DNA of 64,000 bases, from NCBI RefSeq assembly GCF_022458985.1, contig NC_061774.1, forward strand, positions 15,276,197 to 15,340,196, in the 5' to 3' direction. Numbering within the stretch: the first letter of the stretch is position 1; every line of letters begins with the position of its first letter. Positions 1 to 26,149 of the stretch are shown piece after piece. This stretch comes from Mugil cephalus (taxonomy: Eukaryota > Chordata > Actinopteri > Mugiliformes > Mugilidae). The notes below the pieces were generated by a model. It saw nothing but the letters and a program-made list of their open reading frames with translations. It did not search any database and had not been told where the DNA came from. The translations under genes and the position numbers were made by a program.

Positions 1-188
1 ACCTGCAAAAAAATGACTCGCTCTGCCTTAAATCACGTTTCTGTAAGAAGATATTTTAGCAAGTTTTAAAATTTGTGTGGCAACCCTGGTGTAATCGAGT
101 ATGAATCCATATCAGCTTGGTAAACATTAAACAGTTTTAACGTTTCAGCTCATTTCTAAACATGATTTGATTTCTCATGACTTTCAGG

Positions 189-1540
189 ATGTGGAAGTTT
201 TGGATACGAAGAGGAAGAAGAAGAGTTTCCAATGAAAAGACAGTCCATCTGAAATCGGCCAGATGAGTTCTAGACGAAGATGAGTCAAGACTTATAAAAT
301 ATTCAGGAACTATATCACTTGTTTTATTTTGTTTTGAAACTTTATTAATGGAAAACGGTTAACAGTAATAGTCCCTCAGTGTACTCATTAGTGGCGAATG
401 TTAAGTGCTATTTACATCTGTCTGTAATGTATAAGTGATGCCTTATATCATTTGGTGGTAGCATGCGTCTGCCCTTGAGGTCAATAAATAGGGAGAGTCT
501 CATGTTGGCGACACTCGAAGCCAACAGGAATTGATTAGCACAGCACTCTGTAGACTCGCCATAGCATGCGACACACTTTATAATCTCACTTCCTGGTTTT
601 AATCTGTTGTTTTTAGATTAAAAAAAAAGAAAAGCAAGCTTTCATTAGGCTTTAAGTGCTAATATATACTGCATATTTCACTCACCTGTTGGCTTTAATC
701 AGTGTTTCTCGCCAGGAGGGGGCAGTGTTGCCTGCAGCTTTTTTTTTTTTGATCATTAGGGGGCATCATCGTAGTGAAATATATTTTGTGATTCAAACAC
801 AGTGTCAGTGGAAGACACCAAAATTACACCCATGTGATGGAGGTTAGGATATAACCTGTAAATTGTTTTGTTAAATCGGGTGAAACTATCTAACCTGGAA
901 AGAGAATTCAAGTAAGAGATGATCTTAGATGATTACTGATCACTCACAAATGTCAAGCAACAAACCTCAAGACGTGCTCTGTAACGCAAGAAGAGCGTTG
1001 AATATATGTAGAGTGATGACAACCAAGATGATATTCAGGAACATATGTGCACAATTACTGGTCTGGTTTTGAATTCTAGCTGTTAAGGGTCAAATTATCT
1101 AAGAGCTTAAACTTCAATTCCATTTCCAGGTGTGGTTTTGCCTTAAATTTTAATTAACAGAACGGGATTATTATTCTTTTTCTTTTAATTAATTTTTTTT
1201 GCAATGGTAAACGATGCTGTTGGTATCAGTTATATCAAAGAATGTTGTATGCAGGTGCACTTTTAGAAACATAACTAATAAAACCCAAGGGATATTTTGT
1301 TAAGACACAGACACAAAACAAGGAGTCGGTGCAGGGTTTAATTTCTGTCTTTCATCATTTATAGCACACTGAACAGCTTGAATCATAGGTTAACTTCATA
1401 CTTCTGCCATTGCTTTGACTACAGACCAATTATGCTTATTTCTATGTGATGTAGAGTGGCAGCCTTTGGGGTTTTGTTGTTATGAAACTGTACAGAAAAT
1501 GTTTAGTGTTAAATAAATGTCACTTTCAATGCGTCTCCTG
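189..1540 (+). other. terminal exon and 3' UTR of an unidentified plus-strand gene
   Basis: A good 3' splice acceptor (pyrimidine-rich run ending tttcag at about 183-188) is followed by a short reading frame that stops within about 70-100 bases in every frame. About 1.3 kb without a long ORF follows, to a polyadenylation signal AATAAA near 1512 (another lies near 483). This is the shape of a last exon with its 3' UTR. One frame gives a short acidic tail (a run of six Glu, then FPMKRQSI and stop near 251), another a basic tail. I cannot tell which frame is used and do not recognise the protein. The gene would converge tail to tail on fgf1. An artefactual exon in non-coding DNA is possible. Confidence 0.4.
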
Positions 1541-2171
1541 GGTCGTCTGTGTTCTTTGGCCTTTCAAATACTCAGAACAGATATGAGGTAATGGTCAGGA
1601 CTGTGGAGCTATTGAATGTCGAAATTACCGATCAAGATTGTGGACGAAAGAGTGATCGTAAGGCGACTCCTAGTGGCAGCAGAATGTAACTAAAAGCATC
1701 CACAACCCTATTTGGACGGTGACCCTCAAGTTTTTTTTTTCTTTCTTATCTGCAGAGGTATTTCATCCCCGAAATCAAACATAAATGACAAGGCAAACTA
1801 CAAGCAGCACATGACATCCATTAACTGTCATTTTTCATTCAAGTAAAGTTCAGTAGATTATGAGAAAATCGGATGTTTAATTCCTGGAGATACTTCCTCC
1901 TGCTTCAAACTTCACTAAAACTACTTTTAATATAACATACTATTTATAAAAGTAAAGACTTACATTCTGCCCTGGTGTTATAGTATTACTGCTATTCCCC
2001 TTTCTTGAATGCTCTGTTAATCTGAGAGCTGCTACATAAGTCAAATAAAAGATGGGGCACAGTTTAGCCGGTTAAGTGTCAGAGCTAAACACACTTCTGA
2101 TGTGTGGTCAGCCATCACTGAGCAGCGTCCAGTCCTATCTTCCATCCAGGTGGGTTTTTTCCTGCACGTCT

Positions 2172-2363
2172 TCAGTCCTCCAGCTGCCTGGGGAGAAAGA
2201 AGATGGCCTTCTGTCCGATGTGAGTTCTTGGGCCGAGTTTAGGTTTTCCGTTCTTTTTCAGACCCACGTACCAGCCCCTGTCCTGGTATTTCTGTGACTG
2301 ATACGTGTTGTAGTGGTTCTCCTCCAGTTTCTCCAGAAAGTAACATTCGTCGGCTATGGTGGG
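2172..2363 (-). CDS. fgf1: fgf1 coding exon 3 (C-terminus)
   Basis: Acceptor tttctctctcag, then 63 codons and the stop. Encodes [20 protein letters not shown] and the heparin-binding loop, ending FFLPRQLED. Confidence 0.92.
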   Translation of the reverse strand, partial: PTIADECYFLEKLEENHYNTYQSQKYQDRGWYVGLKKNGKPKLGPRTHIGQKAIFFLPRQLED

Positions 2364-3999
2364 CTGAGAGAGAAACACATCTGAATGATGAAGTGTAATC
2401 TACAACACGCTTTGATCCCATAAATCGTCAGCTATGGACACTCACTGAGCTGTACAGACGGCCTTCATCGCTCATGGCCAGGTATCGCTGGGCCTCTGCT
2501 CCTTGGATGACCACGACGCCTCTGTCCACAGCTTTGAGCCTTAAAACAGCTACAAGGAGAAAAGGCCTCAAGTTAGGTAACAGCAATCGAAACATTAGCA
2601 TGAGAAGTAAAAGAAATAGAACACAATGCACTTTCTTCTAATCTATGAGGCTAATTTTTGTTTCTGTGTCTTCATGTGGGGACACGAAGTTTTAGGTTTT
2701 ATTGCATCTTATTGTGCTTCATTTAAACCTGTTGACCTCATTAGTGGACGATTTAGTCTGACATCTAGTGGTAGCAAAGATTAAAACTTATTTTTTTATG
2801 CTTGTTAACGTTTCTAGCTGTATATGGCTCACAAACTTAACAGATTTTATCAATAGCAACGAGCTACAACATCGCTAATAAGCATTTACTCATTTGAGGA
2901 CGTTGGGACTTCATTGTTCTGTCTTTGCTCAGCTGCATTCAGGTATTAAAATATATATTTTGTCACATAGCAGTGACTTCTTTATAACATAAATAATGAA
3001 ATAATACCAGTGTCCACATATGAGGACATAATTTTTTTTATCAAAAGCTGCTACTTCCTGTTCAAAGATGATGCTTAGTTTTTATACGTCTTAGGGCCTT
3101 CTGATCCCAAATACCGTAGAGAAATTAAAAATGCATACCAAATAAAAGCTCGGATATCAGGAGGTTAATGAACTGACTAATATGCAAATTTTGGCAAATT
3201 GTATTTAGAGTATCAGTGTTTATTATTATTATTATTCAGGGTGTGTTTAGATTTATTTTACTGACTCATTCATTGTTTCATATTACTGCTGTAGATACTT
3301 AAGACAGCATATGTCTATGAAGGTTCTCATCCTTTCAGGTCATTATCCAAAAACAAAACTGAAACAAATGAGACTGGACTCGTTTGAGTCACCCTTCCCC
3401 AAGTCAACATGGTTCAGTTGTTTGAGAAGTAAATCAATTTTAATTTGAACTAATTTGAATTGTATCGGAGAAAAAGTGGTTCTGCCTAGTTGCCACCCAC
3501 CACCAAGTATCCTTATGTTTGTGACCTTTACTAAAAAGCCTTTATTTTTAGGATGCCGCCTTAATTCTGCATCAAACAATGAAATCTGTGTCATATAGTC
3601 CTATATAATGTGAACTTCTGTCCTGCTATTTTCATTTTTTTTTTCTATTGTAAGCTTTCCTGCCGTAAGGGTCTGTATGAATCGGAAGTTGTTGAAGTTA
3701 ATTTATCACAACTGTGGCTCCCACGTTTCGACGCATGGTGCTTTGCTCCTGCAGCAAAGGAAGTGAACGCATCATGCTGCAGGCCTGAGATGGGCGTGCA
3801 AACGCGCCGTCTTGCTGCAGTCTTGCTTACTGTGAACGTCCCCGTCGTCCCTCTGGCCCGTCACCGTCCCATCGGGGAGGATCTGGAGGTGGTGTCCGCC
3901 ATTCATGCAGTAGAGCCGAGTCAGCCGCCGGTAGTCGAGCCGCTGCAGGCCGCCGTCCACAGCCTGATCCTGCACTGAGAACATCGCTCCATCCGCCAT
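2172..3999 (-). CDS. fgf1: fibroblast growth factor 1 (acidic FGF), complete, 3 coding exons
   Basis: Secreted heparin-binding growth factor that signals through FGF receptors; the family is exported without a classical signal peptide, and none is visible here. Coding exons on the minus strand are 3831-3999, 2446-2549 and 2172-2363 (169+104+192 nt), joining in frame to 154 aa; human FGF1 is 155 aa. The 104-nt middle exon is the hallmark size of FGF genes. Diagnostic pieces are [18 protein letters not shown] in exon 1, [14 protein letters not shown] in exon 2, and LEENHYNTY plus the heparin-binding stretch [20 protein letters not shown] in exon 3. The start is the Met that opens MADGAMF, matching the MAEG start of other FGF1 proteins. 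FGF1 is preferred over FGF2 for LEENHYNTY and GPRTH-GQKAI-FLP, and because nr3c1 lies next to it. The second intron is only 82 bp. Confidence 0.93.
2446..2549 (-). CDS. fgf1: fgf1 coding exon 2 (104 nt)
   Basis: Acceptor ctccttgtag and donor GTGAGT delimit exactly 104 nt, starting with the last two bases of codon 57 and ending on a codon boundary. It encodes the central trefoil strands, [20 protein letters not shown] followed by RYLAMSDEG. Confidence 0.9.
2550..3830 (-). other. fgf1 intron 1
   Basis: 1.28 kb intron bounded by GTAAGC and ctccttgtag. It is AT-rich, and no other gene is supported. A minus-strand ORF at 3343-3594 has no recognisable domain. Confidence 0.8.
3831..3999 (-). CDS. 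fgf1: fgf1 coding exon 1 (start codon exon)
   Basis: Encodes residues 1-56 plus one base of codon 57, with a GTAAGC donor. It carries the first strands of the beta-trefoil and the [14 protein letters not shown] signature. The basic NYKKPK element of mammalian FGF1 is replaced by DYRRLTRLY. Confidence 0.9.
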
Positions 4000-4245
4000 C
4001 AGAGGAAAGTCCGCCCTTTAACTCCACGGCAGGTGGTTCGGCAGCGATGGATGTATTTTAGTTTGTTGTGTAAATGATAACCGCCCTGAGTCCCCTGCAG
4101 TGGTCAGGTGTTTACATGCTCGTGAACGAGCGCAGAGACCACACAGGCAGCTGCGTGCGCGCCCCCGAATCCGGGCCTGAACTTTCATCTCGGGTGATGG
4201 TATGGAGGGAAATCACGCTCATTATGGATCCATTAACAATTTTTT

Positions 4246-4490
4246 GTATTTTAAACTCTTATAGTACTATGTTCGGGTCAAATTTGACCCATTGGCAGGA
4301 TAACATGTGAAAGTTTCAGTTTCTTTGTTTTTATGAGAACAGATATTTTAACACAACAAAAGAATTTTAATTCTGAAAATCTCAAGAACACTGGTAGTTT
4401 CATGCACCCATGGATCATGGGTCAGTTTTGGTCCACTAACACAAAAGTCATGGGCAACTTTCTAACACATTATAAGGGTTAAAAGTAATG
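4246..4490. repeat. dispersed repeat relic with a perfect 16-bp palindrome
   Basis: Contains a perfect palindrome at 4275-4290 (GGGTCAAATTTGACCC) followed by ATTGGCAGGATAACATGTG, wording I associate with fish DNA-transposon relics. The limits are approximate. Confidence 0.4.
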
Positions 4491-7400
4491 GATTTAAGTG
4501 AAAAGATACCATTGGCAGTAATGACAAGACCTACATTATTGGTTAGCCTACATCTGTGGTAAACTTATTATCATTGAAGATTAAGATTAGTTTATGATCA
4601 CGGTTAGATCATAAAGGTCTGTAGGTCCACTGGACATCTATCTAGTAATGGAACTGAATTCCAACATGATAATGTTGTGTATAGATGTATACATTTTGAG
4701 CAACAAAGCATCAGAGGTCTATAAACACTTGCAGCTTTAAACCAGAGCTTAGTAATCAGCGGTTTAGTCTGTCACACTGTGTTCACATATACAGACACAG
4801 TGTTCAGAGAATCAAACTAAGATGGTGGCTGATATTTTAGAGCCTTTGGAAGTAAAACCAAAGCCATTTCATCAAATACAATCAGGTAAGAGTTGGAGTT
4901 TTTAATTCTCTTCTACTCTCTAGGACAGAACGTAGATTTTAACATTCTAGAGGCTGTATTTGTGTTCCTATTTTATAATCTTTTACAATCTTTTAAGTTT
5001 AACTGTACGTGGAGTTGGTGCTTGTGACTAGTCTCAACCTCGTTTGTGTAAGAGGGGCCTCTCTAAACTCTATTGTTTGTGACCTGATGTTTGGCGGCAC
5101 CTGTGGCCATAAGAGGAAACTGCAGGTGTGTTTAACGGGAACTCCTGTAAATGTGTCTTATTTACGATTTTGGGCATTTCCTCATTTCCTCATTTCCTCG
5201 CGTCCACCTGAGACTTGCTCCAAAACCTCCATGTTAAAATAGACCATGTTTACAGCCTGTTGCTGAGAAATGTTTCCGTATGACCTTTTTTTATACATAA
5301 CTCACTTGTTTAAATTGTATCAAGACTCGTCTGATGCATTCAGCTTTAAAAGCGCTCTCAATAGTTGCTTCATCCATCTTCATGTAGTCAGTGGTCTCCA
5401 CGGAAACCCTGTCCTGAATACTGTAAAATTTAAGGATTTTATATTAAATTTCATCAGTGGCTCATGGGCTCACCACTTTTGTAGCTTCAATTGGCAACAG
5501 ACAGTTAAATGAAAATCATTCAGGTCTGAGCCGCGTTAAGAACTCTGAACTCTGCAAACAAGCGGCGAATCCTTGAATCTCAGCGGATTTCAACACACTG
5601 TCTCAGAACGGAAATGCTTATTTATTTGACGAACAAGTGCTTGCTGTGATCACGAAAAGTGTGTTACCACGAGCCCACCGCCTCCACCATTCAAATTCAC
5701 AGAGTCACTGTGACGGTAAACACCAGCACACAGTTCCTCGCTTCGGTGAAGTACCACACAAACCATACGCTTCGACCTTTAATCAAAGGAGGAGAAGATC
5801 AACAGGAGTCACACTACAGAGGAGAAATAATACAGAGGGTAGGTACTGAAAAACTATTATTTGGAGACAAATACACCACATTTTCTTTACAATGGATTAT
5901 ATGTACATATTAAACTTGTTTTAAGCGAAACAAAAAGCTCTTTAGAGAAAGCATATACCAGTGAAACGTGATCCGCCCTTGATAGTTCTTAAAAGTTAAT
6001 GTCTGCATATGTTTTATACAAAATAGATTTTCAAACAATATTTGGGTAGTGCAAATCTTTCTTAATTTTTTTTTCTTTTAAAGATTCAAGCAGGTTGATT
6101 ACTTTCACAAACAGTTTTTGTGTGTGAAAAAGACAGACTCCGATCCTATTCACAGTATTTCACAATCTGACCAAAGCGGTTTAAAGAGTAAAAAAATGTG
6201 TTTAAAATCAAACAACTGTACATTTGTGTTCTCGGAGCTCCTTTACACCGACATTATGTTGAATTCATCTGTGTTTGCTTTGGTCAACTTGTAGTCAAAC
6301 ATTAAAGAGGCTTTTTTCTTGTGTGTGTGTGTGTGTGTGGGTGTGTGTGTGTGTGGACTGATTGCTGTTTCCTGAACGTCCAGATTATCTGGCCTGCAGA
6401 GATAAAAGTTATATGTGAATCTCGTGTATGCAAATAGCTTATATCAGAAAAAAATAAGTAAGAAAAAAAAGGAAGTTAGCACATTATATTATGTGGCGAT
6501 GATAGATTATCTGTCATTTCTATTGCATATTCAATTGTCCTCCTCAAAAACGTATAAGAAACAGGATACATTTTTGAGCAAGAAGAGGCAAGTATGTGCT
6601 TTCAAATATATATATGTATATATTTCTGTTTAAATGAACAGCAGCAGCAGCAGCAGAGATTTGGATACACTGAATGTGAAAGTAACCCATGAGTAAGCCT
6701 TCTGCAGGTAATGAGGATGTTTTTTGTTTTTTTTTTCCCTCCAACTATTCTGAATAAACTGAAAAGAAAAATAAGCATCCGCCTGTCTGAGCCTAAAGGT
6801 ATGAATGACGTCGGAGGCAGCCGACTCCTCAGACGTTTGAAGCGAAACGTTGCTCCTGACAAACACGGTGAAACACAGAAGCGGACACATTTTGGGGAAA
6901 TCCAAACAGTTTTTGGTTCATCAACTAAACACGGACAAACTGTGTGAAATCAGACAATTGCAACAACCTGAGCATGGGAACAGCTTATAATACATAATGA
7001 GTGCTTTTATATCTGTTGTTAGGGTAGATTAGCAACACAACTATTTGACATCTTTAATATTTACCACTTTAAAGTCTTTCACATCTTTTTTTCCCAATTA
7101 CTCTTAACTGACAGTTGGTCGTCTCTAATCTGTCGTCTCTTTTGAACAACATTATTTCCTCTTCGACATTCACTCAAAAAACCTGGATCAATAAACACAA
7201 ACAAGTCGGGTTATGGAACACGAGGCCAAATAAACCGAGCAGACAAAGTGATGAAAACGTTGCAACACATTTCAAATTCCCACTTCTACCACACAGAAAA
7301 GGAGACGCCGACAGACCTGGATTAATGTGTGCGGTGACACAAACACGAGTGTTTACGAATAAAGCTCAGTTCTCTCTCACTAATGACATCTATCCAGTTG

Positions 7401-7865
7401 ACTGAAGCTCTCATAATAGTAATAATAATATTAATATTAATAATATAACTCAGGACTTTTGTGATAATTAACAAGCTTCAGTGCTTGGATTCGTTTCCTC
7501 TCTCCGTACAAATACTGACCGACTTTCAGAATCGCTGAAAACAGACAAAACAGGAGTTTGGCACTGAAATAGTTCCCAGAGAATAAAGGATCCATTTTGC
7601 CTGCCTCCACCGTCAGCAATGCTTCACTTTCTCTGTGACTGGACTCTGTGAGGTGACTGAGGCTAAGTGCTTTCAAAAGCTGGGGCTTCAACTATCTACT
7701 AGACAATCAAATAAACGTGCAAAGCTACTGAAGACATCAGGACAAGGTGCCTACAGGGCGTTGAGGGAACAAGAGGGAGGGAGAAGGGGGGGGGGTCAAA
7801 GCTTACAGGGTAACAACTTTTGCCAATGTCTCTTCCAAAGTGCTGTATACTTAATAAGCTATCGT
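4491..7865. other. intergenic DNA, possibly including the distal 3' UTR of nr3c1
   Basis: No supported gene. Holds a (TG)n tract at 6321-6355 and a minus-strand AATAAA at 5621-5626 that could end a long nr3c1 transcript. All ORFs here are short and lack recognisable domains. Confidence 0.5.
6321..6355. repeat. (TG)n microsatellite
   Basis: About 17 TG units interrupted once by an extra G. Confidence 0.95.
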
Positions 7866-8434
7866 ATTTAAAGAGAACAGTCTGACATTTCGGGGAATAC
7901 TCTTTAACTTTCTTGCCACAAGTTAGACGAGGAGGTCGGCGCCGTTCGCGTGTTCACAACAAATATGACTTGACGGATGGTTAGCTTAGCTTTAGCATGA
8001 AGACTGGACACGGATAAACAGGTGGCCTAGGCTCTGAATAACATCTACATCTCAGTAACGTTTAGCTCAAGTGTTTTAACTCGCACAATAAAAGAGAATG
8101 AGGACAATTCAACCATCTGGACTATTTCCAGGACCAGTTGCTAGGCAACAAGAGAAGGCTTCTGGAGGCAACTTATCCGAGGAAAGAAATCATATAACCC
8201 AACATAAGATGATGCATGGTCGTTTTCACATCTGAATTGATGAGCGTTGGAGGTGCTGGTTGTAGTTTAGCTCTTCCCAGTCCTGAAGCTAAGCTAAGCT
8301 ACGCTACGCTAAGCTAAGCTAACCACCGTCTGACTCCACCTTCACATTTACAAAGAAGGTGTGTAAATCTTCATGGCCAAAAAAAAAAAAAAAACTCAAC
8401 GTATTTCCCTAAAAGTTCAACTATTCCTTCAAAA
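7866..8434. mobile_element. fish MITE-like repeat with inverted ends
   Basis: The left end (tttaaagagaacagtctgac, then atttcggggaatac) and the reverse complement of the right end (gaaggaatagttgaactttt, then agggaaatac) are imperfect inverted copies. The interior has the gttagcttagctttagcat and agctaagctaagctacgct motifs that I recall from an abundant percomorph repeat. It is non-coding and lies downstream of the nr3c1 stop, perhaps within its 3' UTR. Confidence 0.6.
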
Positions 8435-9945
8435 CATTTAGCAAGATAACAGCACAAAGGCTTTCAATAAAAAATATATAAGTAGATACTTAACGAGAGC
8501 AAGGACAGTCCGAGAATCAGCTGCAGACTCACGACTGCATTTCTACCAGGCTACTAAAAAAAAAAAACTAATGCGAAGGACGGTTATTTTTCAACCAGTT
8601 TGAGTCTCGTTAAAACCACAATGATTAATCCTGACTGATTAAAAATGACACAACCTTTCAAACGCAATAAAATATGCCCTCTCTTTCGTGATTGATAGAC
8701 GCAAGTATTGATCTCACTCAACTACTGGGACTACAGGGGCAGGAGTGTGGAGCAAAATGAAGACATGATCGGGCTACTTCCTACTAGAAAAAAGGGTCTA
8801 ACTTCCATCTAGGGTCATACAGTAAAGACAGTATAACAGTCTTTCTTCACAGTCTTTTAAAGCCTTTAGCAGTTCCCAGTGCTCAAATCGCACTTAAGGA
8901 GTCGAGGGAGATGAAAAGGAAGCAGGCTCTGATTATTGTTATAAGAATCATTTCTACGCACAAAGGATGGACCGAGCTGCCACTTCTTTAAGATAAACAC
9001 AGCCATTGGAAAAAAAAGAAAAAAAAAAGAAAAAAGGAAAACCTGCAACTGCATGTTATATAAAAAGTACAATCAACATACGAAAGTAGACCAGACAACC
9101 AGACGGTTTGGTGAGAAATATGGTAGGAAGAAAAATGACTAACATGATATTTGAAGCAAAAAAGGCACATGTTTTTTTTTTTTCCCTTTTATAATAGACA
9201 TGTGTAAACCTGGAAGAGGTCGGCTTGTGGGAGAAATCATCCTTTGACTGCTGGACTTCGGTTATAAGTCCCACTGAATTAGTCGAAGCAACAAAAAGAT
9301 GCTTTTAAGTGACTATAAAACAGAACCCCCCCCCCCCCCCCCCGTGTGTGACTGATAAACTTATTGTTACAGCCTCCTATGAAAACTAAAAGTGGAACAT
9401 ACAGTCTAAAAGCCTACTTAAGAGCATGTTATTAAGCGTTGTTACCTACTCAGGTAACAACGACCTGGAAAACTGTATAAACTGTTATAATTTGAAAATG
9501 TAGAAAATACTATCAGAACCTGTACATAGATACTTTTTCTATCTATTTTAGATATCGTTCTGAATTTGAAGGTAAGAATCCTGAGACGACGTTCACGTTA
9601 GCCTATTTCTTTTTGTGATTATCTTTTATCTTACAAACGTTTCCTATGCATGGTTACACACACACTACATCTTAGACTGTTCAACAAAACAAAAACTCTT
9701 GTGCTCGCCGTCTGGTTTCCACACAAACACCTACGCGCTCTCCTTCCAGACCTGTAAGCCACTACACAAAGTTGCATACTCGCTCCCGAAGACATCATTC
9801 ACTCCTCGCCCTGGATCCTCCTCCTCCTCAGTCCTGTTCATCGTCGCTCCCCCGGGGGGTGGAGGTGGGTGGCGGTTGAGTTGGGGGTGGGGTGGTGAGG
9901 TGATGCGGTGGGATTTTAAGGCATTGTGTCTGTTACGGGTTTCAG
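8435..9945 (-). other. nr3c1: probable nr3c1 3' UTR
   Basis: Sequence directly downstream of the nr3c1 stop codon on the minus strand, with no intron signals or ORFs of note. It includes an 18-C run at 9326-9343 and several A/T runs. GR genes usually have 3' UTRs of a few kb. The exact end is not determined. Confidence 0.5.
9326..9343. repeat. poly-C tract (18 C)
   Basis: Uninterrupted homopolymer; its length is prone to sequencing error and polymorphism. Confidence 0.95.
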
Positions 9946-24555
<14,610 letters not shown>

Positions 24556-25560
24556 CTACATGTTTTGGAGGATGAGACAAGAGAGCAGCAAAAAAAAAAA
24601 ACAAAAAAAACAGTAAACACACTAATAAGAGGATCAATCATCAGAAGAGCAGAAAGGCTCGCACAGCTACGGTGTGGTAGAGTTCACGGATGTTACCATT
24701 ATTTACACACACACACGCACGCACACAGATAAGGTAGATACAGCTTTACTGGGGAAAGTTGCGCTCGATAGTTACCGAAGGTGAAGGCAGCCAGCTAAAC
24801 TACGTTAGCTATGGCAAAAATGTCCACGAAAAAGCACCGACAGACGTATTATCCCTTTATACGGTGTAGTTACCGCGGGTGAGAATAAAGGGCGTTCAAC
24901 TACACACTGCATAGAGTGGACACGAGAGTTGAACAAAGTCCGAAATATGCTAAGGTTAGCTCGTGGCTAACAGCGAAGCTAACAGGCTTCATTTTGCTCC
25001 AATGTCGTTGACACTAATGTTAGCCTCCGAGCTAACGTGCCCTTATTACTACATATTCAGCATCAAATGTGCTCACTTGCTGCATATTCATCTTATCCTA
25101 ACAGATGTATCGACTCAAACATAATATAAAGTGTCATATTTACCCTTGAAATGACTGGTTGCTGATATGTGTCCACAGGTCGTCTGTCAACATTGTTTTG
25201 GTTGAAAGTGGCAGCTCACAACACGCCCGTACCGATGCTACATGGCTACATAAACAGACAAAACTCATCGGTTCATAAGCACATTATCGGCTTCCTCTCT
25301 TCCTTTCGGGTCCCGCCGGCCGTCAATTCTCACGCAAAATGTTAAATTGGCTAAGCTATGGGGATTTGTGGCTAGCCATTAGGAAAGTAGGCGCTAACCT
25401 CCAGGAAAAACATACAAAATGGAGAACTGAGCAGCACGGCGGCCCCATGGCTGACCCGGGTGCAGCCCTGCCTCCTGCCGGCCGCACCGGGTACCTGCAG
25501 CTCATCCCCTGGAGATAAAAGGCAAACTTTCAGGACGAGTTTTAAAGGGGAAAAAACTGA
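24556..25560 (-). promoter_or_regulatory. nr3c1: nr3c1 5' non-coding exon(s) and promoter region
   Basis: Upstream of the start-codon exon. On the minus strand there are candidate first-exon donors at about 25141-25145 (TTCAAGG then GTAAAT) and 25490-25498 (CTGCAG then GTACCC). The stretch 25300-25500 is the most GC- and CpG-rich of this flank. GR genes generally use several GC-rich, TATA-less first exons. The first exon and start sites are not proven. Confidence 0.4.
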
Positions 25561-25669
25561 GGATAATCAATTATACAACGACAAATGAACAATCGCAGTC
25601 GTTTGTGATAACCAATAATGAAATAATATGCAGAACTGGCAGAACTGAGAACCCGTCACGCTGGATGTT

Positions 25670-26047
25670 AAAGTTAATGTAACTTTATTGTCATTTGCAT
25701 GCTTACACGTGGATATGAAAATTGAACTGAGGACCAGTAGGTTCACAACAAAGTCCTATAGAATAGAATAGAATAGAATAGAATAGAATAGAATAGAATA
25801 GAATAGAAATTCGAGTGTCCAGTAGCTTGTACAAAAACATACACAGGCATCAACATAACACAAAATCAACATAACAGCAGCAGTAAGAGCTAATTCTGTA
25901 TATTTTTTGATTACACTTTTTTTTATTACTTTAATCTTATCTCATTTCATTTAGTCTTTTTTTGTGTTTACTTTTATATGGAACAAAGCTACGGAGACAA
26001 AGTAATTTCCCTTGTGGATCATTAAAGTCTGTCTAAGTCTAAGTCTA
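25670..26047. repeat. dispersed repeat relic with pentanucleotide array and LINE-like tail
   Basis: Begins with an aactttattgtcatttgcat-type sequence and contains a (GAATA)n array at about 25758-25806. It ends cccttgtggatcattaaagt followed by a short gtctaa tandem, a tail I associate with fish retroelements. It separates nr3c1 from the exon-2 relic. Confidence 0.5.
25758..25806. repeat. (GAATA)n array
   Basis: About ten perfect GAATA units; the same unit, as TATTC, dominates the array at 20300-20494 on the opposite strand. Confidence 0.95.
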
Positions 26048-26149
26048 ATAACACGCATGTTAACACATTCATGTCTAACAACTTACATGATTGTTGATGC
26101 ATATATTGCCTTTACTATATATATATAGTAATGATTTATTTATTTGTTT

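Noticed and set aside
8282..8322. agctaagctaagctacgct tandem words, considered as a CRISPR-like or regulatory array
   Set aside because: Too short and irregular, and part of the recognised fish repeat at 7866-8434.
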